In this document: positions 1-9,192 of the stretch, one piece after another
Layout: each line of letters opens with the position of its first letter
Position numbering within the stretch: the first letter of the stretch is position 1
Origin: a bacterium
GTDB lineage: Bacteria; Vulcanimicrobiota; Xenobia; Xenobiales; JADMJV01
Reading direction: 5' to 3'
Length of the DNA: 64,000 nucleotides
Assembly (NCBI GenBank): GCA_018266105.1
Contig: JAFEBA010000007.1
Coordinates: 62,001-126,000, forward strand
Notes under the pieces: model-generated
Database searches by the model: none
What the model was told of the DNA's origin: nothing
What the model saw: the letters and a program-made list of their open reading frames with translations, nothing else
Position numbers and translations under genes: made by a program

Positions 1-84
1 CGGAGAGCACGAGAGCGGTACAAGCTCGACTGGCACTCATCACTCTCAACCTTTGCAGGCGAGCCAGGGATTCCTACAGACTAA
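1..84 (+). CDS. possible 3' end of a gene cut by the window edge
   Basis: Frame 1 is open from the first base to a TAA at 82-84, giving about 27 residues ending in EPGIPTD. It would overlap the convergent amidohydrolase gene by 11 bases, the same overlap length seen at two other convergent pairs in this window, which is the main support. The fragment is too short to assign to a family, and the other two frames are also open for some distance, so the call is weak. Confidence 0.3.
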   Translation, partial: RRARERYKLDWHSSLSTFAGEPGIPTD

Positions 85-1564
85 ATTGAGTTTTCCCGCC
101 TACTACCGTGCGCAGCACGCTCACTTCGGAGGGCCAGGGGCATTCGAGGGGATTGCGGTCGAGCACGCAAAAATCCCCCAGCCATCCGGGCAACAAAAGC
201 CCCGATCGCTTCCAACCCAGGCTCTCACTGGCCCCGCGTGTATAGGCCCACAGGCCGGCTTCCCGGGACAAACACTCATCCGCGTACCAGGCCTCCTCGC
301 AAGCGCCGCGACGACGAAGGCAGGCAGCCTGCAGACCCAGCCAGGGGTCAAAACTGGCCACCGGCGCATCGCTACCAAAAGCCAGTCTCACCCCCCGATG
401 CTGCAAGCTGGCCAGACGATAGTATCCGTGGGCTCGCTCTCCTAACAGGGCGTCGGCCTGAGTTCGATCGTCGAGCAAATGCAGAGGCTGCATGCTGGCC
501 ACCGCACTGGCTGGCCCAAGCTGCACAAGATCGTTCTGGTCCAGGATTTGTAGATGTTCTATCCGGTCCAAAGGGTGGACTGGAAGCAGCCGGCACACCG
601 CGCCCACGGCTTCGTCGCCGATCGCATGAACACTGACCGGGAAGCCAAGGGCGTGGGCATGAGCAAAGCCCTGCTTGAGTTGGTCGGGCTCGGTGAGCCA
701 CAGTCCTCGCTCTCCGGTCGCCTGATAGCACTCGCGCATGCGGGCAGTACGACTGCCCAACGAGCCGTCGGCGAAGAACTTGACGTGACCGCAGCGTAGC
801 CAGTCGTCGCCCTCCAGAAAACGCGGACCCTGACGGAGATCCTCGTGAGCGGCCCGGTTGCAATGGATGCGTAAAGGTAACCGCATTTCCTGGTAAAGCT
901 CCCAAGCCAGCGGACCGTCATCTTGGTCTTTGATGCGTTGATCACACACGCCTACGATGCCGTAGCGATGCAACCCCGCACAGGCCTGAACCAGCAGCCG
1001 CTTGAGTCGGGAGCGATCGGGAACAGCAATAACGCGTTGAATAAGATGCATGGCCAGGTCGGCCAGCACCCCGGTGGGCTGACCAAATGCATTGCATGCA
1101 ATACGTCCGCCGGCCGGTTCTGGGGTATCGGAGGTGATTCCGGCTCGCCTCAGTCCCTCGCTGTTGGTCAGGCCGGAGTGCAGATCGCTGCGAGTTAACC
1201 AGCAAGGCCGCCCGTCGCAGGCCCGATCCAATTGCTCCAGCTGAGGCAAATCCGGGTTGTCCCAGTGAGACTCATTCCATCCGAAGCCTTCCACCCACTC
1301 CCCCTCAGCGCGCTCGAGTCGGCTCAACAGTTCGAATTGATCACGACAATTACTGAGATCGACCTGACCCAAGGAGCGAGCCAGCAAGAGCAGATGCAGA
1401 TGGGAGTCCCAGAGGCCCGGCAACACATAGGCCCCCTCCAGGTCGATTTCTTGATGGGCCTGGCCTCCAGGTTGTACAAAAACTCCTTCGTCTACCTGGA
1501 GCTGACCTGGAGAAAATCCGCGAGCGCCATCCCAAATCCGTGCATTCCAAAAAAGCGTGCTCAT
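74..1564 (-). CDS. YtcJ-like metal-dependent amidohydrolase (amidohydrolase_3 family)
   Basis: Predicted cytoplasmic hydrolase of the amidohydrolase superfamily, 496 aa, close to the usual 500-550 aa of YtcJ-type proteins. Visible metal and catalytic landmarks: HxH at H55/H57 in WDSHLHL, a lysine in HVKFFADGSLGSR (K263), H314 in SVHAIGDEA, H338 in RIEHLQ and the C-terminal metal Asp in FGSDAP (D400). No signal peptide is seen. Members act on C-N bonds (N-substituted formamides and related amides), but the substrate cannot be read from sequence. ATG start at 1564; no clear ribosome binding site precedes it. It is divergent from the membrane protein gene at 1617. Confidence 0.85.
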   Translation of the reverse strand: MSTLFWNARIWDGARGFSPGQLQVDEGVFVQPGGQAHQEIDLEGAYVLPGLWDSHLHLLLLARSLGQVDLSNCRDQFELLSRLERAEGEWVEGFGWNESHWDNPDLPQLEQLDRACDGRPCWLTRSDLHSGLTNSEGLRRAGITSDTPEPAGGRIACNAFGQPTGVLADLAMHLIQRVIAVPDRSRLKRLLVQACAGLHRYGIVGVCDQRIKDQDDGPLAWELYQEMRLPLRIHCNRAAHEDLRQGPRFLEGDDWLRCGHVKFFADGSLGSRTARMRECYQATGERGLWLTEPDQLKQGFAHAHALGFPVSVHAIGDEAVGAVCRLLPVHPLDRIEHLQILDQNDLVQLGPASAVASMQPLHLLDDRTQADALLGERAHGYYRLASLQHRGVRLAFGSDAPVASFDPWLGLQAACLRRRGACEEAWYADECLSREAGLWAYTRGASESLGWKRSGLLLPGWLGDFCVLDRNPLECPWPSEVSVLRTVVGGKTQFSL

Positions 1565-1604
1565 CGGAAGGATGATGCTCTACCTTGGACGGCTATCCCT
1601 GTGT

Positions 1605-1610
1605 TATACT
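1605..1610 (+). promoter_or_regulatory. TATACT -10 element, possible leaderless promoter
   Basis: TATACT ends exactly six bases before the ATG at 1617 and no Shine-Dalgarno sequence lies between. A -10 box at this distance would place the transcription start at or next to the start codon, giving a leaderless mRNA. TTGGAC at 1585-1590 is only 14 bp upstream, too close for a standard -35. The same -10/six-base spacing is seen at 10517 and 34137. Confidence 0.4.
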
Positions 1611-1616
1611 CGGGGA

Positions 1617-2150
1617 ATGCTGAAGCGCCTGGGCCTGGTTCTGCTGGGCACTCTGGGTTTTGTGCTGGCGGTGGGGGTCATCATGTTTATCCCCCCTGGC
1701 GATGGCAACTGGTTGTTTTGGGCCTGCATCCTGCTCAAAATCGCCCTGGGCCTGCTGATTCTCTTGAAATCATTCGATTTCTACCGTCGCTCGGCTTTCC
1801 CCCCGGACTCGCCCGCCCTGCAGGATCCGGTCGCACTGTGGTGGTGCGCCAAGGAAGAAGAACTCTATCGCCAGTCCAAACTGGCCTGGATGGCGGCTCA
1901 ATTTCTGTTTTTCTTTGTGCCGGCTTTCATGCTGGCATTTCTGCTGGCAGTGATCATCCGACCGTTTTACGTGACTTTTCAGGGCACAGCCCGAGGGGGC
2001 CTGAGGTGCGAGCTTGGAAGAACCGCACATTTTCTCCTCACCAGTGCGGTCGGGCTCTTTTTCTTAACCTTAAGCACTTTAATGGGCTCGGCCGCCGGGC
2101 TGGGAACGGTCGCCTACATCCTCTACCGGGCCAGCCTGTCCAACACGTAA
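1617..2150 (+). CDS. small multi-pass membrane protein, unknown function
   Basis: A 177-aa protein when started at the ATG at 1617; an in-frame start at 1557 would add 20 residues but overlap the divergent gene. Hydrophobic segments lie near residues 5-23, 30-48, 97-115 and 138-170, so about four to five membrane spans. A charged loop between spans two and three contains CAKEEELYRQSK. I do not recognise the family. Its last 28 bases overlap the convergent amidase gene. Confidence 0.6.
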   Translation: MLKRLGLVLLGTLGFVLAVGVIMFIPPGDGNWLFWACILLKIALGLLILLKSFDFYRRSAFPPDSPALQDPVALWWCAKEEELYRQSKLAWMAAQFLFFFVPAFMLAFLLAVIIRPFYVTFQGTARGGLRCELGRTAHFLLTSAVGLFFLTLSTLMGSAAGLGTVAYILYRASLSNT

Positions 2151-2725
2151 CGCATCGAAGACGAGCCTGGATCGACCTTGGAATAAGGGGCGGGATTCAC
2201 CAGGTCGAGAACCCACGGGCAAACTCGTATGTTCATCTGAGAAACCTGCTGATGTGAATAGATATCCCGAGAAGTGAGATGAAAACGCTCCAACAGGTCA
2301 CGCACCAGCCCGATGGTGGTATCCAAGGTGCGCTTGCGATTGTGATAAAGGTCGGCCCCATCGGCCGCCACCATTTCGATATTGATGGCCCGATGATTGA
2401 TACCATAGGCTCCCCGTGAGCGCACTTCTGGCGGCAGGAGCTGCCAGATCTGAGAACCATCCACCACATAGTGGCTGGCCAGTCCCGGGGCTTCCCCAGC
2501 GAAATCGGGCGTATTGACCAGATTCCAGGGAAAGCTGGTGCCCGCCGTATAGTGCAGCACGATACATTTCGGCTGCAAGCGCCATTCCGGCTCGCCATAA
2601 TGGCGACGGCTATACTCGGCGATCTGTCGCTTCCAGGATTCCAGAGGACGGACTCGAGAGGTATCGTAACGTGGCTGGCCCATTGCCACTCCACACAGCA
2701 GACCCCAAAAAATGAATTTACGCAT
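2123..2725 (-). CDS. secreted N-acetylmuramoyl-L-alanine amidase (Amidase_2/PGRP fold)
   Basis: Predicted zinc amidase cleaving the bond between MurNAc and the stem peptide of peptidoglycan. The 200-aa product begins with a short signal peptide (MRKFIFWGLLCGVAMG). Family landmarks are IVLHYTAG with zinc ligand H58, SHYVVDG and the INHRAINIEMV strand, then H158 and C169 in SHQQVSQMNIRVCPW, matching the His-His-Cys ligand set of T7-lysozyme-like amidases. Likely periplasmic, for wall recycling or cell separation. It converges on and overlaps the upstream membrane protein gene. Confidence 0.85.
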   Translation of the reverse strand: MRKFIFWGLLCGVAMGQPRYDTSRVRPLESWKRQIAEYSRRHYGEPEWRLQPKCIVLHYTAGTSFPWNLVNTPDFAGEAPGLASHYVVDGSQIWQLLPPEVRSRGAYGINHRAINIEMVAADGADLYHNRKRTLDTTIGLVRDLLERFHLTSRDIYSHQQVSQMNIRVCPWVLDLVNPAPYSKVDPGSSSMRYVLDRLAR

Positions 2726-2803
2726 GGCTTTGCCTGCGCCGCCCGATACCTAATCTCCCTGCTTAGCGACAGAAATCGTCATTGCACCTGAGTTGCAGGC
2801 CAC

Positions 2804-5800
2804 TTGAGCTCTGCCCCCGCCCGTGTTAAGACATCCTTTATGCATATGATCGGCCAGGAAAAAGATAGTTGCGGAGTCGGCTTCGTCGCCCACGTGGGTG
2901 GACAGGCCAGCCAACAAGTGGTGGCCATGGCGCTGGAGGCCCTGGCCAACCACGCTCATCGAGGAGCGGTGGCAGCCGACGGCAAAACCGGGGACGGGGC
3001 CGGGCTGATGACCCAGATGCCACGGCGCTTCTTTGAAAAGGTCTACCAGTCCATGCACGGCAAGCCGGTACCGGCCGATCACTGGGCGGTAGGCTGCATC
3101 TACCTGCCACTTGGAGATGCCAGGGGCCGCAGCCAGGCCCGTCGTTGCCTGGAAGAATGTCTTCGTCACCATCAACTGGAACCGCTGGGCTGGCGTGAAG
3201 TCCCTCTGGAGCTGGACGCATTAGGACAAAGGGCTCTCTCGATACGGCCTCACATGCAGCACCTGTACGTGGGTCAAGGCCAGGCTCCCGATTTTGAAAG
3301 CGCGCTCTATCAGGCCCGGCGCCGGGCCGAACGCCTCCTGCGCGAAGCGCGAATCCACGATGACTTCTATATTGCCAGCCTGTCTTCGCATTCCATCACT
3401 TACAAGGGGCTGTGCGGAGCGGCCGAGTTGGGGCGCTTCTATCCAGACCTGACCGACCCCGATTTTGAAAGCGCGGTGGCCCTCTTCCATCAGCGCTACA
3501 GCACCAACACCTTCCCCAGCTGGAATCTAACCCAGCCATTTCGTATGATTTGCCACAACGGCGAAATCAACACCCTGCAGGCCAACCAAAAATGGATGAG
3601 GGCCCGGGAAGTGGCGCTTGAGAAAGCCGGCAAAGGCCCCAGTGATCTGACCCCGGTCATTCAAAACGGCACGAGCGACAGCGGTGCTTTTGATAATGTG
3701 TTGGAGTTCTTCGTGCGAGGTGGACGCGAAACGCTGCCCAGCCTGATGATGATGGTCCCTGAATTGTGGGAGAACGTTCCCTCCGGCGGCATGCCTGAGA
3801 GCTGGCGGGAGTTTTATCGCTACCTGGGTGCGCTGCTGGAACCCTGGGAGGGCCCGGCGGCCATGGCCTTCTATGACGGTCGCTGGGTGGGAGCCTTGCT
3901 GGATCGCAACGGCCTGCGCCCCATGCGCTACACTGTGCTCAAGAACCAGCTGGTGGTGGCCTCTTCAGAAGCCGGCTGCGTCAAGGTCTCGGATGATCTG
4001 GTGGAAAAACGCGGGATGCTGGGGCCGGGTGAAATCATCGCCATCGACCTCAAAGAAAAACGCTGGGTCAGCAATCACGAACTGAAAGACCAGCTGGCCC
4101 GGCGACACCCCTACGGTCGACTGATGGCCGAACGCGAAGTGTCTTTGCCCGAACAGGAGGTTCAAGATTCCTGGCTGGAAACCCCCAGTAAGGAGACCCT
4201 GCACCGTCGTCAGCTGGCCTTTGGTTATAACCATGAAGACGAAATTGCTATCCTCAAGCCCATGATGTCGAGCGGGTCCGAACCGATCGGGTCCATGGGG
4301 GATGACACGCCCCCAGCTGCCATTTCGCCCACCATTCGTCCGCTCTTTCACTATTTCCGGCAACGTTTTGCGCAGGTCACCAATCCCCCCATCGACCCGC
4401 TTCGCGAGAAGCTGGTGATGTCTTTACGAACCTGGGTCGGCCGGCGGGCCAATGTGCTCACCGAAGAGATGGAAGTGTGCCGACTGGTCGACCTGCCCGG
4501 GCCAGTCTTGTCGACCTCCGAGTTTCGCCGCCTGATGAGCCTGAGCCCTCGTTGGCTTCCGCACATCGTGCTTCATTGCGTATGGTCTCCGCAAAGCGGA
4601 CCACAGGCTTTGCAACAACGCCTGGAGCAGATCTGCAACGAAGCCGAGGAAGCAGTGCGCCAGGGGGCGACCCTGGTGGTGCTTTATGACGGGGGCGTCA
4701 ATGCTTTCCGAGCTCCCATCCCCTCCCTGTTGGCCACCAGCGCGGTCCACCATCGTCTGATGGAGTCGGGTCTGCGCCTGAACGCCACCTTGATCGTGGT
4801 CAGCGGTGAGCCCCGCGAAGTGCACCACTTCGCCTGTCTTCTGGGTTATGGCGCGGGCGCAATCTTCCCCTATCTGGCCCTGGACACAATCGCCTCCCTG
4901 GCTCCCGACAAAGCCGAGCAAGCCCAAACGAAATTCATCGGCGCTATTCATACCGGACTGCTCAAAATTATGGCCAAGATGGGCATCTCGGCGCTCTCAT
5001 CCTACCGAGCCGGCCAGGTCTTCGAATCGCTGGGACTGGACCAGGGCCTGGTGGAGCGATATTTCCCCGATACCCCGGCCTGGCTGGGAGGGCTTAGTCT
5101 GGAACAGTTGGCCTTGCGTCAGGCAAGCTGGCATCAACAGGCCTTCGCTCAGGAAGAACCCACCTCCGCCCACGTCGGTCCGGGCTTCTACAAGTTTAAA
5201 AAGGACGGCGAACGGCACCGCTTTTCCCCGCTGGTGGTCAAAGCCTTGCATCAAATCCTGGAGAAGGTCTCCCTCACACCTCTAGAAGACCCCTATCAGA
5301 AGTTCCGTAACGGCCTGCAGGGTTACGGCGACTACGTGCAGGCTCTGCGCGACCAGGGCCGAGTAGGTTTGCGAGATTTGCTGGACTTCGTTCACCACCG
5401 TCCCCCTCTGGCTCTGGACCAGGTCGAACCCCTCGAAGAAATCGTGGCTCGTTTTTCAACCGGTGCTATGAGCCACGGTAGTCTGAGCAGCGAAGCCCAC
5501 GAAACCCTGAGTATCGCCCTCAATCGACTCGGGGCGGCCAGCAACTGCGGCGAAGGTGGAGAGGCGCCGGAACGCTACGCCACGGCTTCCAACAGCCGCA
5601 TCAAACAAGTGGCTTCGGGGCGCTTTGGTGTAACGCCGGGCTATCTGCTCAGCGCCGACGAGCTGCAGATCAAGATGGCCCAGGGGTCCAAACCGGGCGA
5701 GGGCGGGCAGATTCCGGGTCATAAGGTGACCGAGGAAATCGCTCGCGTGCGCCACACCCGCAGCGGAGTGGACCTGATCTCTCCCCCGCCTCATCACGAC

Positions 5801-7315
5801 ATCTATTCCATCGAGGATCTGGCTCAACTCATCCACGACCTCAAACGACTGCATCCCGGGGCCAGGGTCTCCGTGAAGCTGGTCAGCGAAGATGGGGTGG
5901 GCACGGTTGCAGCCGGCGTCGCCAAAGGACACGCCGACATCATTCAGATCTCGGGAAGCGACGGCGGAACCGGCGCTTCCCCCCTGAGCTCCATCAAATT
6001 CGCCGGGATGCCCTGGGAACTGGGACTGGCCCAGGCCCAGCAAACCCTGGTGGCCAACGGCCTGCGTGCCAAGACCCGATTGCGCGTGGACGGCGGCTTC
6101 CAAAGCGGGCGAGATATTTTGCTGGCCGCGCTGCTGGGAGCGGACGAATATGCCTTTGGAACCAGCGCTCTGGTGGCCGAGGGCTGCCTGATGGCTCGAG
6201 CCTGCCACAACAACACCTGCCCCGTCGGCATCGCCTCGCAAGACCCGAAGCTGAGGGCCAAATTTCCCGGCACCCCCGAAAAGGTCATCGCATACCTGCT
6301 GGGTGTGGCTGAGGAAGTGCGGCAGTTGCTGGCCCAATTGGGAGCGCGCAGCCTTCAGGAGGTGATTGGTCGCACCGAGCTGTTGGAGCAGGTCGTGATG
6401 GGGGAAGAAGCCGGCTATCTGGACCTGACCCCGCTGCTGGCCCGCGCCGACGACGACCTGCCGCTGCGCCACGAGCCCGGCCTGACGGCCCAACAACCAC
6501 GCCACGGTCGCGACCTGGACCAGGAGGTCATCGACAACCTGGACGCTCTCCCGGCAGAGCTCGAAATCCTCAACACCGATCGTGCTTTCGGGACCCGGCT
6601 GAGCGGCTACCTGATTGAAAAGCACGGCCGCCAGGGGCACGACTGCGCCCTGCCCGCCGGCAGCTTGCAGATCCGCCTGCGCGGCAGCGCGGGCCAGAGT
6701 CTCGGAGCCTTTGGAGTTTCCGCCCTGCATCTGGACTTGATCGGCCAGGCCAACGATTACGTGGGCAAAGGCCTGCACGGTGGCCAGATTGTGATTCGGC
6801 CGCCCTTCCCCCACCTGGGCGGTCAGCACAACTGGATCGCCGGCAACACTCTGCTTTACGGTGCCACTGGAGGCGTGCTGTTGGCTGCCGGGCGAGTCGG
6901 CCAACGCCTGGCCGTGCGCAACAGCGGCGCCACGGCCGTGGTGGAGGGCGCGGGTGAACACGCCTGCGAATATATGACCGGTGGACTGGTGGTCATCCTG
7001 GGCAGCGTGGGACGAAATCTGGGAGCCGCGATGACGGGAGGCCAGGTGTTCGTATACGATCAGGACGATGACCTGCAGCGCAAACTCAACCACGACAGCG
7101 TCCAGGCCGTACCCGCGCTGGAGAGTTCGGACGCCGATCAGGCCCAACTTCTACTATGGGTGGAGAAGCACGCTCAGCTGACCGGGAGTCGTCTGGCCCA
7201 GGGCATGCTGGCCAACTGGACCGAGCGCCTGGCCCGATTCTGGCTGATCCAACCTCGCCCCCCTCTGCCTGTGGTCAAGCCCGGGCGGATCGCCGAAAGG
7301 GTTACAAAAGGGTAA
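2804..7315 (+). CDS. gltB: glutamate synthase, large (alpha) subunit
   Basis: Catalyses transfer of the glutamine amide to 2-oxoglutarate, giving two glutamates. At 1503 aa it has the normal length for a bacterial alpha subunit. The N-terminal amidotransferase nucleophile Cys is in KDSCGVGF, followed by the central domain, the FMN-binding synthase domain (GSDGGTGASPLSS) and the C-terminal GXGXG beta-helix (GATGGVLLAAGRVGQRLAVRNSG, part). The 3Fe-4S ligands C-x5-C-x4-C are at C1128, C1134 and C1139. The longest start is TTG at 2804; ATG at 2840 would leave a 10-residue propeptide before the Cys and is an equally good choice. No gltD lies next to it, so the NADPH-oxidising small subunit must be elsewhere or replaced by ferredoxin. 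Confidence 0.95.
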   Translation: MSSAPARVKTSFMHMIGQEKDSCGVGFVAHVGGQASQQVVAMALEALANHAHRGAVAADGKTGDGAGLMTQMPRRFFEKVYQSMHGKPVPADHWAVGCIYLPLGDARGRSQARRCLEECLRHHQLEPLGWREVPLELDALGQRALSIRPHMQHLYVGQGQAPDFESALYQARRRAERLLREARIHDDFYIASLSSHSITYKGLCGAAELGRFYPDLTDPDFESAVALFHQRYSTNTFPSWNLTQPFRMICHNGEINTLQANQKWMRAREVALEKAGKGPSDLTPVIQNGTSDSGAFDNVLEFFVRGGRETLPSLMMMVPELWENVPSGGMPESWREFYRYLGALLEPWEGPAAMAFYDGRWVGALLDRNGLRPMRYTVLKNQLVVASSEAGCVKVSDDLVEKRGMLGPGEIIAIDLKEKRWVSNHELKDQLARRHPYGRLMAEREVSLPEQEVQDSWLETPSKETLHRRQLAFGYNHEDEIAILKPMMSSGSEPIGSMGDDTPPAAISPTIRPLFHYFRQRFAQVTNPPIDPLREKLVMSLRTWVGRRANVLTEEMEVCRLVDLPGPVLSTSEFRRLMSLSPRWLPHIVLHCVWSPQSGPQALQQRLEQICNEAEEAVRQGATLVVLYDGGVNAFRAPIPSLLATSAVHHRLMESGLRLNATLIVVSGEPREVHHFACLLGYGAGAIFPYLALDTIASLAPDKAEQAQTKFIGAIHTGLLKIMAKMGISALSSYRAGQVFESLGLDQGLVERYFPDTPAWLGGLSLEQLALRQASWHQQAFAQEEPTSAHVGPGFYKFKKDGERHRFSPLVVKALHQILEKVSLTPLEDPYQKFRNGLQGYGDYVQALRDQGRVGLRDLLDFVHHRPPLALDQVEPLEEIVARFSTGAMSHGSLSSEAHETLSIALNRLGAASNCGEGGEAPERYATASNSRIKQVASGRFGVTPGYLLSADELQIKMAQGSKPGEGGQIPGHKVTEEIARVRHTRSGVDLISPPPHHDIYSIEDLAQLIHDLKRLHPGARVSVKLVSEDGVGTVAAGVAKGHADIIQISGSDGGTGASPLSSIKFAGMPWELGLAQAQQTLVANGLRAKTRLRVDGGFQSGRDILLAALLGADEYAFGTSALVAEGCLMARACHNNTCPVGIASQDPKLRAKFPGTPEKVIAYLLGVAEEVRQLLAQLGARSLQEVIGRTELLEQVVMGEEAGYLDLTPLLARADDDLPLRHEPGLTAQQPRHGRDLDQEVIDNLDALPAELEILNTDRAFGTRLSGYLIEKHGRQGHDCALPAGSLQIRLRGSAGQSLGAFGVSALHLDLIGQANDYVGKGLHGGQIVIRPPFPHLGGQHNWIAGNTLLYGATGGVLLAAGRVGQRLAVRNSGATAVVEGAGEHACEYMTGGLVVILGSVGRNLGAAMTGGQVFVYDQDDDLQRKLNHDSVQAVPALESSDADQAQLLLWVEKHAQLTGSRLAQGMLANWTERLARFWLIQPRPPLPVVKPGRIAERVTKG

Positions 7316-7353
7316 GCCGCGATCGGCTCGGCCACTGCTAGTCTGGTAAGGTC

Positions 7354-9192
7354 ATGCAGATTCAGAGCAATCCCTTCAGCCGAACGCCGGCGATGCAAAC
7401 AAAGTGCACGCCGCCCATCCTGGGAGACGGCCACATCCCTCACGACCACGTGCACATCAGTGCGGCCCAGCGCGAGCCACTCGGGCCATCCAAGGTCGGG
7501 GTCAGCCAGCAGCTGCGCCAGGAAGTGGTCACGTTGACTCAGGAACTGATCCGGATCAACTCCGGCCCAGACAACCTGGTGGCCGGCGAAAACCAGGTGG
7601 TTGATCGCATGAGCAGCTATGCGCAAGAGGCTGGCCTGCAGGTGGACCGCTCTACCACCGTGGATGGCAAGCCGATGCTGGTGGTAACTTTGCCGGGCAA
7701 GGATCCTCAGGCCGGCGCTCTGGGTTTTGTGCATCATTCGGACGTGGTTCAGCCGGAGGGCGACTGGAAATTGGGTCAACCCTTTTCGGGCAACATCACT
7801 CTGGACGAAGCCGGACGCGAATCGCTGGTGGGTCGCGGAAGCATTGACACCAAGGGCCCGGCTGCCCAAATTCTGGTGGCCATGAAGCACCTCAAGCAAA
7901 ACGGCCAGGTCCCGGAGCGGACCACCAAACTCTTTATTTTTCCCGACGAAGAGTTCGGTGGCAAGGATGGGGCATGGCTGCTCTCTCGTAAGAAGCCGGA
8001 GTTATTTTCGGATGTTCAGTATTGGATCGTGGAGGGAAGCGGCGTCTTCTCTCCCGAGTTTCTCTCCGGCCTGGCCGGCGACCGGGATTGCCCCTATCTG
8101 GCCGTGGCTCAAAAATACACCATCCCGATGCAACTTCAACTGAAGAACCCAACCAGTGCCGATGAGGCCTTCCACAAAACCAAAGCCACCCTCGACAAGC
8201 TTGACGACTTTATCGAGAAGCGCGATTGGACCTATCTGGGTGACAGTTCAGAGACCAGGAAGGCCATGAAGCGAATGGGCGACGCCGTGGGCGGCTTTAA
8301 AGGCTTTATGATCCGCAACTTTTACAAGACCGGTTTTATGAAGAAACGCATGGGCAAAGGCAACGCAGCCGCCAATCGCACCGATTTCTGCAAGACCGAC
8401 CTTTACTTCTCCAACAACCCGGCCGGCGTGGGCCAGGGGCCCAATGTCAAACCCTCCTCGGCCACCGCCCTTCTGAAACTGAATGCCAGCGGCGAGCAAC
8501 GCAGCAAGGCCCTGCAGAACTTTCAGAGGGTAGCCGGAGCGGACCTGAAAGTGGAAGACCGCAACGGTCTGATTTCGCTCTGTTTGCCTCAGGAAAACTA
8601 TCATGGCGGCAATCACGGTTCGACCAGCGATCGCGACCACGACGCCGTGGATGTGGTCAACCGGGCCCTGGCCAAAGTCGAACGGGAGGCAGAAAGAGAG
8701 GGACTGGCTGAACAGCTCACCCTGGTTGACTACTTCACCTCCAAAAGCAAGCCAGCCACGCCCGGAGCCGAGAGCCCCGTCACCAGCAACGTGACGCTGG
8801 ACCTGCGAGTGGCGGTCGACGAAGACCCCAAGACCATGATCCACCAGTTGGAAAACCTGGTCGGCCCGGAATTTACCCTCAAGCCTTTGATGGGACCGGA
8901 AGAGTTGGACGCCAAGGTGCGCCGACTCAACTCCCACAGCCCCCTGTTCCAGGCAGCCGAGCAGTCCATTCACCAGGTTTACGGGGAAAAAACTCCGGTG
9001 CTCTTCGGCAATACCACAGCCAGTAACGACACGCGCTTCCTGATGGAAATCAACCCGAAATCCGAAGCCCTGACTTTCGTGCCAGTTCTGTATACCAATC
9101 ACGGCGCCCATGGGCCGGATGAGGCGGTCACCACCCGGTCACTCCAGCAAGGGGTGGACTGGGTGGTCGACGTCATTCAGCGCCTCAAATAG
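7354..9192 (+). CDS. M20-family metallopeptidase
   Basis: Predicted dizinc exopeptidase, 612 aa, longer than most M20 enzymes because of a large insertion around residues 240-470. Metal-binding motifs: H128-x-D130 in HHSDVV, D165 in GRGSIDTKGP, E199/E200 in PDEEFGG and a late His near 586 in NHGAHGPDE. There is no Sec signal peptide; the protein starts MQIQSN, the same six residues that start the unrelated protein encoded from 33826, and the first 17 of 18 coding bases match. It is the first gene of a run of five overlapping genes: its TAG stop overlaps the GTG start of the kinase by one base. Confidence 0.85.
   Translation: MQIQSNPFSRTPAMQTKCTPPILGDGHIPHDHVHISAAQREPLGPSKVGVSQQLRQEVVTLTQELIRINSGPDNLVAGENQVVDRMSSYAQEAGLQVDRSTTVDGKPMLVVTLPGKDPQAGALGFVHHSDVVQPEGDWKLGQPFSGNITLDEAGRESLVGRGSIDTKGPAAQILVAMKHLKQNGQVPERTTKLFIFPDEEFGGKDGAWLLSRKKPELFSDVQYWIVEGSGVFSPEFLSGLAGDRDCPYLAVAQKYTIPMQLQLKNPTSADEAFHKTKATLDKLDDFIEKRDWTYLGDSSETRKAMKRMGDAVGGFKGFMIRNFYKTGFMKKRMGKGNAAANRTDFCKTDLYFSNNPAGVGQGPNVKPSSATALLKLNASGEQRSKALQNFQRVAGADLKVEDRNGLISLCLPQENYHGGNHGSTSDRDHDAVDVVNRALAKVEREAEREGLAEQLTLVDYFTSKSKPATPGAESPVTSNVTLDLRVAVDEDPKTMIHQLENLVGPEFTLKPLMGPEELDAKVRRLNSHSPLFQAAEQSIHQVYGEKTPVLFGNTTASNDTRFLMEINPKSEALTFVPVLYTNHGAHGPDEAVTTRSLQQGVDWVVDVIQRLK

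Noticed and set aside
5456..7147. 563-aa open frame antisense to gltB
   Set aside because: The codon bias of a GC-rich gene keeps the opposite frame open. The composition (Gln/His/Gly/Val-rich, no recognisable domain) is that of a shadow frame, and gltB is certain.
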